Source: an uncultured Clostridia bacterium (GTDB lineage: Bacteria; Bacillota; Clostridia; Lachnospirales; Lachnospiraceae). Taken from it: a DNA stretch of 6,821 nt. How positions within the stretch are numbered: the stretch's first letter is position 1; the number at the start of each line of letters is the position of its first letter. Below the pieces are notes generated by a model. That model saw nothing but the letters and a program-made list of their open reading frames with translations, ran no database searches and was not told where the DNA came from. Positions 6,601 to 6,821 of the stretch are shown in pieces. The position numbers and the translations under genes were made by a program. The stretch is taken from contig CALASV010000332.1 in the NCBI GenBank assembly GCA_937888895.1, positions 1 through 6,821 of the forward strand, in the 5' to 3' direction.

Positions 6601-6821
6601 CTCCCAATAAAGTAGCTTCTTCTGCTTATGAACGTGTGATATTTACAAAAGGAATGAAAAAAGAATATACCATTCTTGTTCCTCAAATGTCACCTATCCA
6701 TTTTGAATTTTTAGAACCAGCTTTTCATTCTTGTGGTTATAACATAGCAATTTTACCAAACCCAAGTCGTTCTGCTGTAGATACTGGGTTACGTTTTGTC
6801 AATAATGATGCTTGTTATCCT
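3648..6821 (+). CDS. acyl-CoA dehydratase activase-type fusion protein: two BadF/HgdC-like ATPases plus DUF2229-type region (3' end cut by window)
   Basis: The frame is open for 1058 codons to the window edge. The start is supported by AGGA seven bases before the ATG. The first ATPase-like half has GIDIGSTTVK (11-20), TGSGG (67-71), ELGGEDAK (105-112), Cys128 in CAGGTGSF and Cys167 in ARCGVFAKS. The second half repeats this: GIDAGSTTTK (324-333), DIGGQDMK (421-428), Cys446 in CSSGCGSF and Cys485 in TRCTVFMNS. In 2-hydroxyglutaryl-CoA dehydratase activators such cysteines hold a [4Fe-4S] cluster at the dimer interface, and ATP hydrolysis drives an electron to the dehydratase. Cys606, 609, 613 and 632 form a linker cluster. 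A DUF2229-type region follows from about 673 (Cys722 in SECYPAK), then LAGRPYH near 854-860 and NNDACYP at the cut end. Related proteins are, from memory, about 1400 residues, so several hundred residues are probably missing. It likely acts in the cytoplasm of an anaerobe; its substrate is unknown. Base and codon use match the neighbours. Confidence 0.9.
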   Translation, partial: MLNKNTLYSLGIDIGSTTVKVALLDKQRALLFSAYERHFADIQGTLSSILKKMKDLTGSCMLSAAITGSGGLTLAKHLHIPFVQEVVSVASALQETAPQTDVAIELGGEDAKIIYFTGGIEQRMNGICAGGTGSFIDQMASLLKTDATGLNEYAKEYKAIYPIAARCGVFAKSDIQPLINEGASKQDLSASIFQAVVNQTISGLACGKPIRGNVAFLGGPLHFLTELKQAFIRTLHLTPEQTIVPNNSHLFAAIGSAYHASSDIFSLDDLLEQLQTGISMDFEVARMQPLFETENDYEEFTTRHKKATVKKAPLTDYHGNCFLGIDAGSTTTKAALVGEDGSLLYSFYQNNNGSPLKTALKAVKEIYSLLPSDASIVRSCSTGYGEALMKEALMLDEGEVETIAHYHAAAHFAKDVDCILDIGGQDMKCIRIKNGTVDSVQLNEACSSGCGSFIETFAKSLNYTVADFAKVALFAKNPIDLGTRCTVFMNSKVKQAQKEGASVADISAGLAYSVIKNALYKVIKITDAKDFGKKVVVQGGTFYNDAVLRSFEKISGCEAVRPNIAGIMGAFGAALIARKHFNGTKTTMLSIKQIRELTFYTDMTRCKGCTNHCLLTINHFSGGRKFISGNRCERGIGKEKANQTIPNLYAYKLQRYFSYKPLEQFEAKRGTVGIPRVLNMYENYPFWHTFFTELGYRVILSPTSSKKIYELGIESIPSESECYPAKLAHGHIMWLLQQGVRYIFYPCIPYERREYAESGNHYNCPIVTSYGENIKNNVEELKDPSITFQNPFLSLESEDIVCKRLVEVIGKENQIVLAVHKAWNELNQARLDIQKAGEAAVDYIEKQHCLGIVLAGRPYHIDPEINHGIPELLTSYGVAVLTEDSISHLGTIERPTIVVDQWMYHTRLYAAASYVKTNPNLQLIQLNSFGCGLDAVTTDQVSDILTKSGKIYTVLKIDEVNNLGAARIRIRSLLSALKERQNKQPPNKVASSAYERVIFTKGMKKEYTILVPQMSPIHFEFLEPAFHSCGYNIAILPNPSRSAVDTGLRFVNNDACYP

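Noticed and set aside
3773..6607. Small open frames within the activase-type gene, on the opposite strand (3773-3958, 6331-6607) and in another plus-strand frame (4099-4320).
   Set aside because: They overlap a continuous, motif-rich coding frame and show no independent start signals.

Overview
The window is strongly AT-rich, with strong purine-rich Shine-Dalgarno sites, a SpoIID/LytB sporulation-type protein, a queuosine gene and a very large protein of the 2-hydroxyacyl-CoA dehydratase activase family. Together these point to an anaerobic, low-GC, spore-forming Firmicute, most likely a clostridium in the broad sense such as a Lachnospiraceae-type organism. That placement is an inference from gene content and base composition; no rRNA or other marker gene is present.

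Layout: positions 1-308 have no intact gene; they hold two small hairpins and weak traces of a frameshifted reading frame on the minus strand. A strong hairpin terminator (309-381) follows. Three genes run leftward on the minus strand into it: a secreted SpoIID-domain protein (3439 to 1832), queA (1785 to 736) and a small acidic protein of unknown function (676 to 410). The gaps are 46 and 59 bases and no terminator is visible between them, so they probably form one operon. Positions 3440-3647 are a divergent intergenic region with a sigma-E-like promoter candidate facing left, a sigma-A-like promoter candidate facing right and a 12-base direct repeat between them. From 3648 to the end of the window a single open frame runs rightward without a stop for 1058 codons. 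It is cut off by the window edge.

How the parts work: SpoIID-type proteins are peptidoglycan lytic transglycosylases used in engulfment. QueA makes epoxyqueuosine in tRNA. The small acidic protein cannot be assigned. The large rightward gene joins two activase-type ATPase domains, a cysteine-rich linker, a DUF2229-type domain and a region with dehydratase/reductase-like motifs. By analogy with 2-hydroxyacyl-CoA dehydratase activators and double-cubane-cluster protein reductases, it looks like a one-polypeptide ATP-driven low-potential electron-transfer enzyme of unknown substrate. It is the most interesting gene here, though its general architecture is already seen in anaerobe genomes. I found no mobile element, CRISPR array, tRNA or rRNA.
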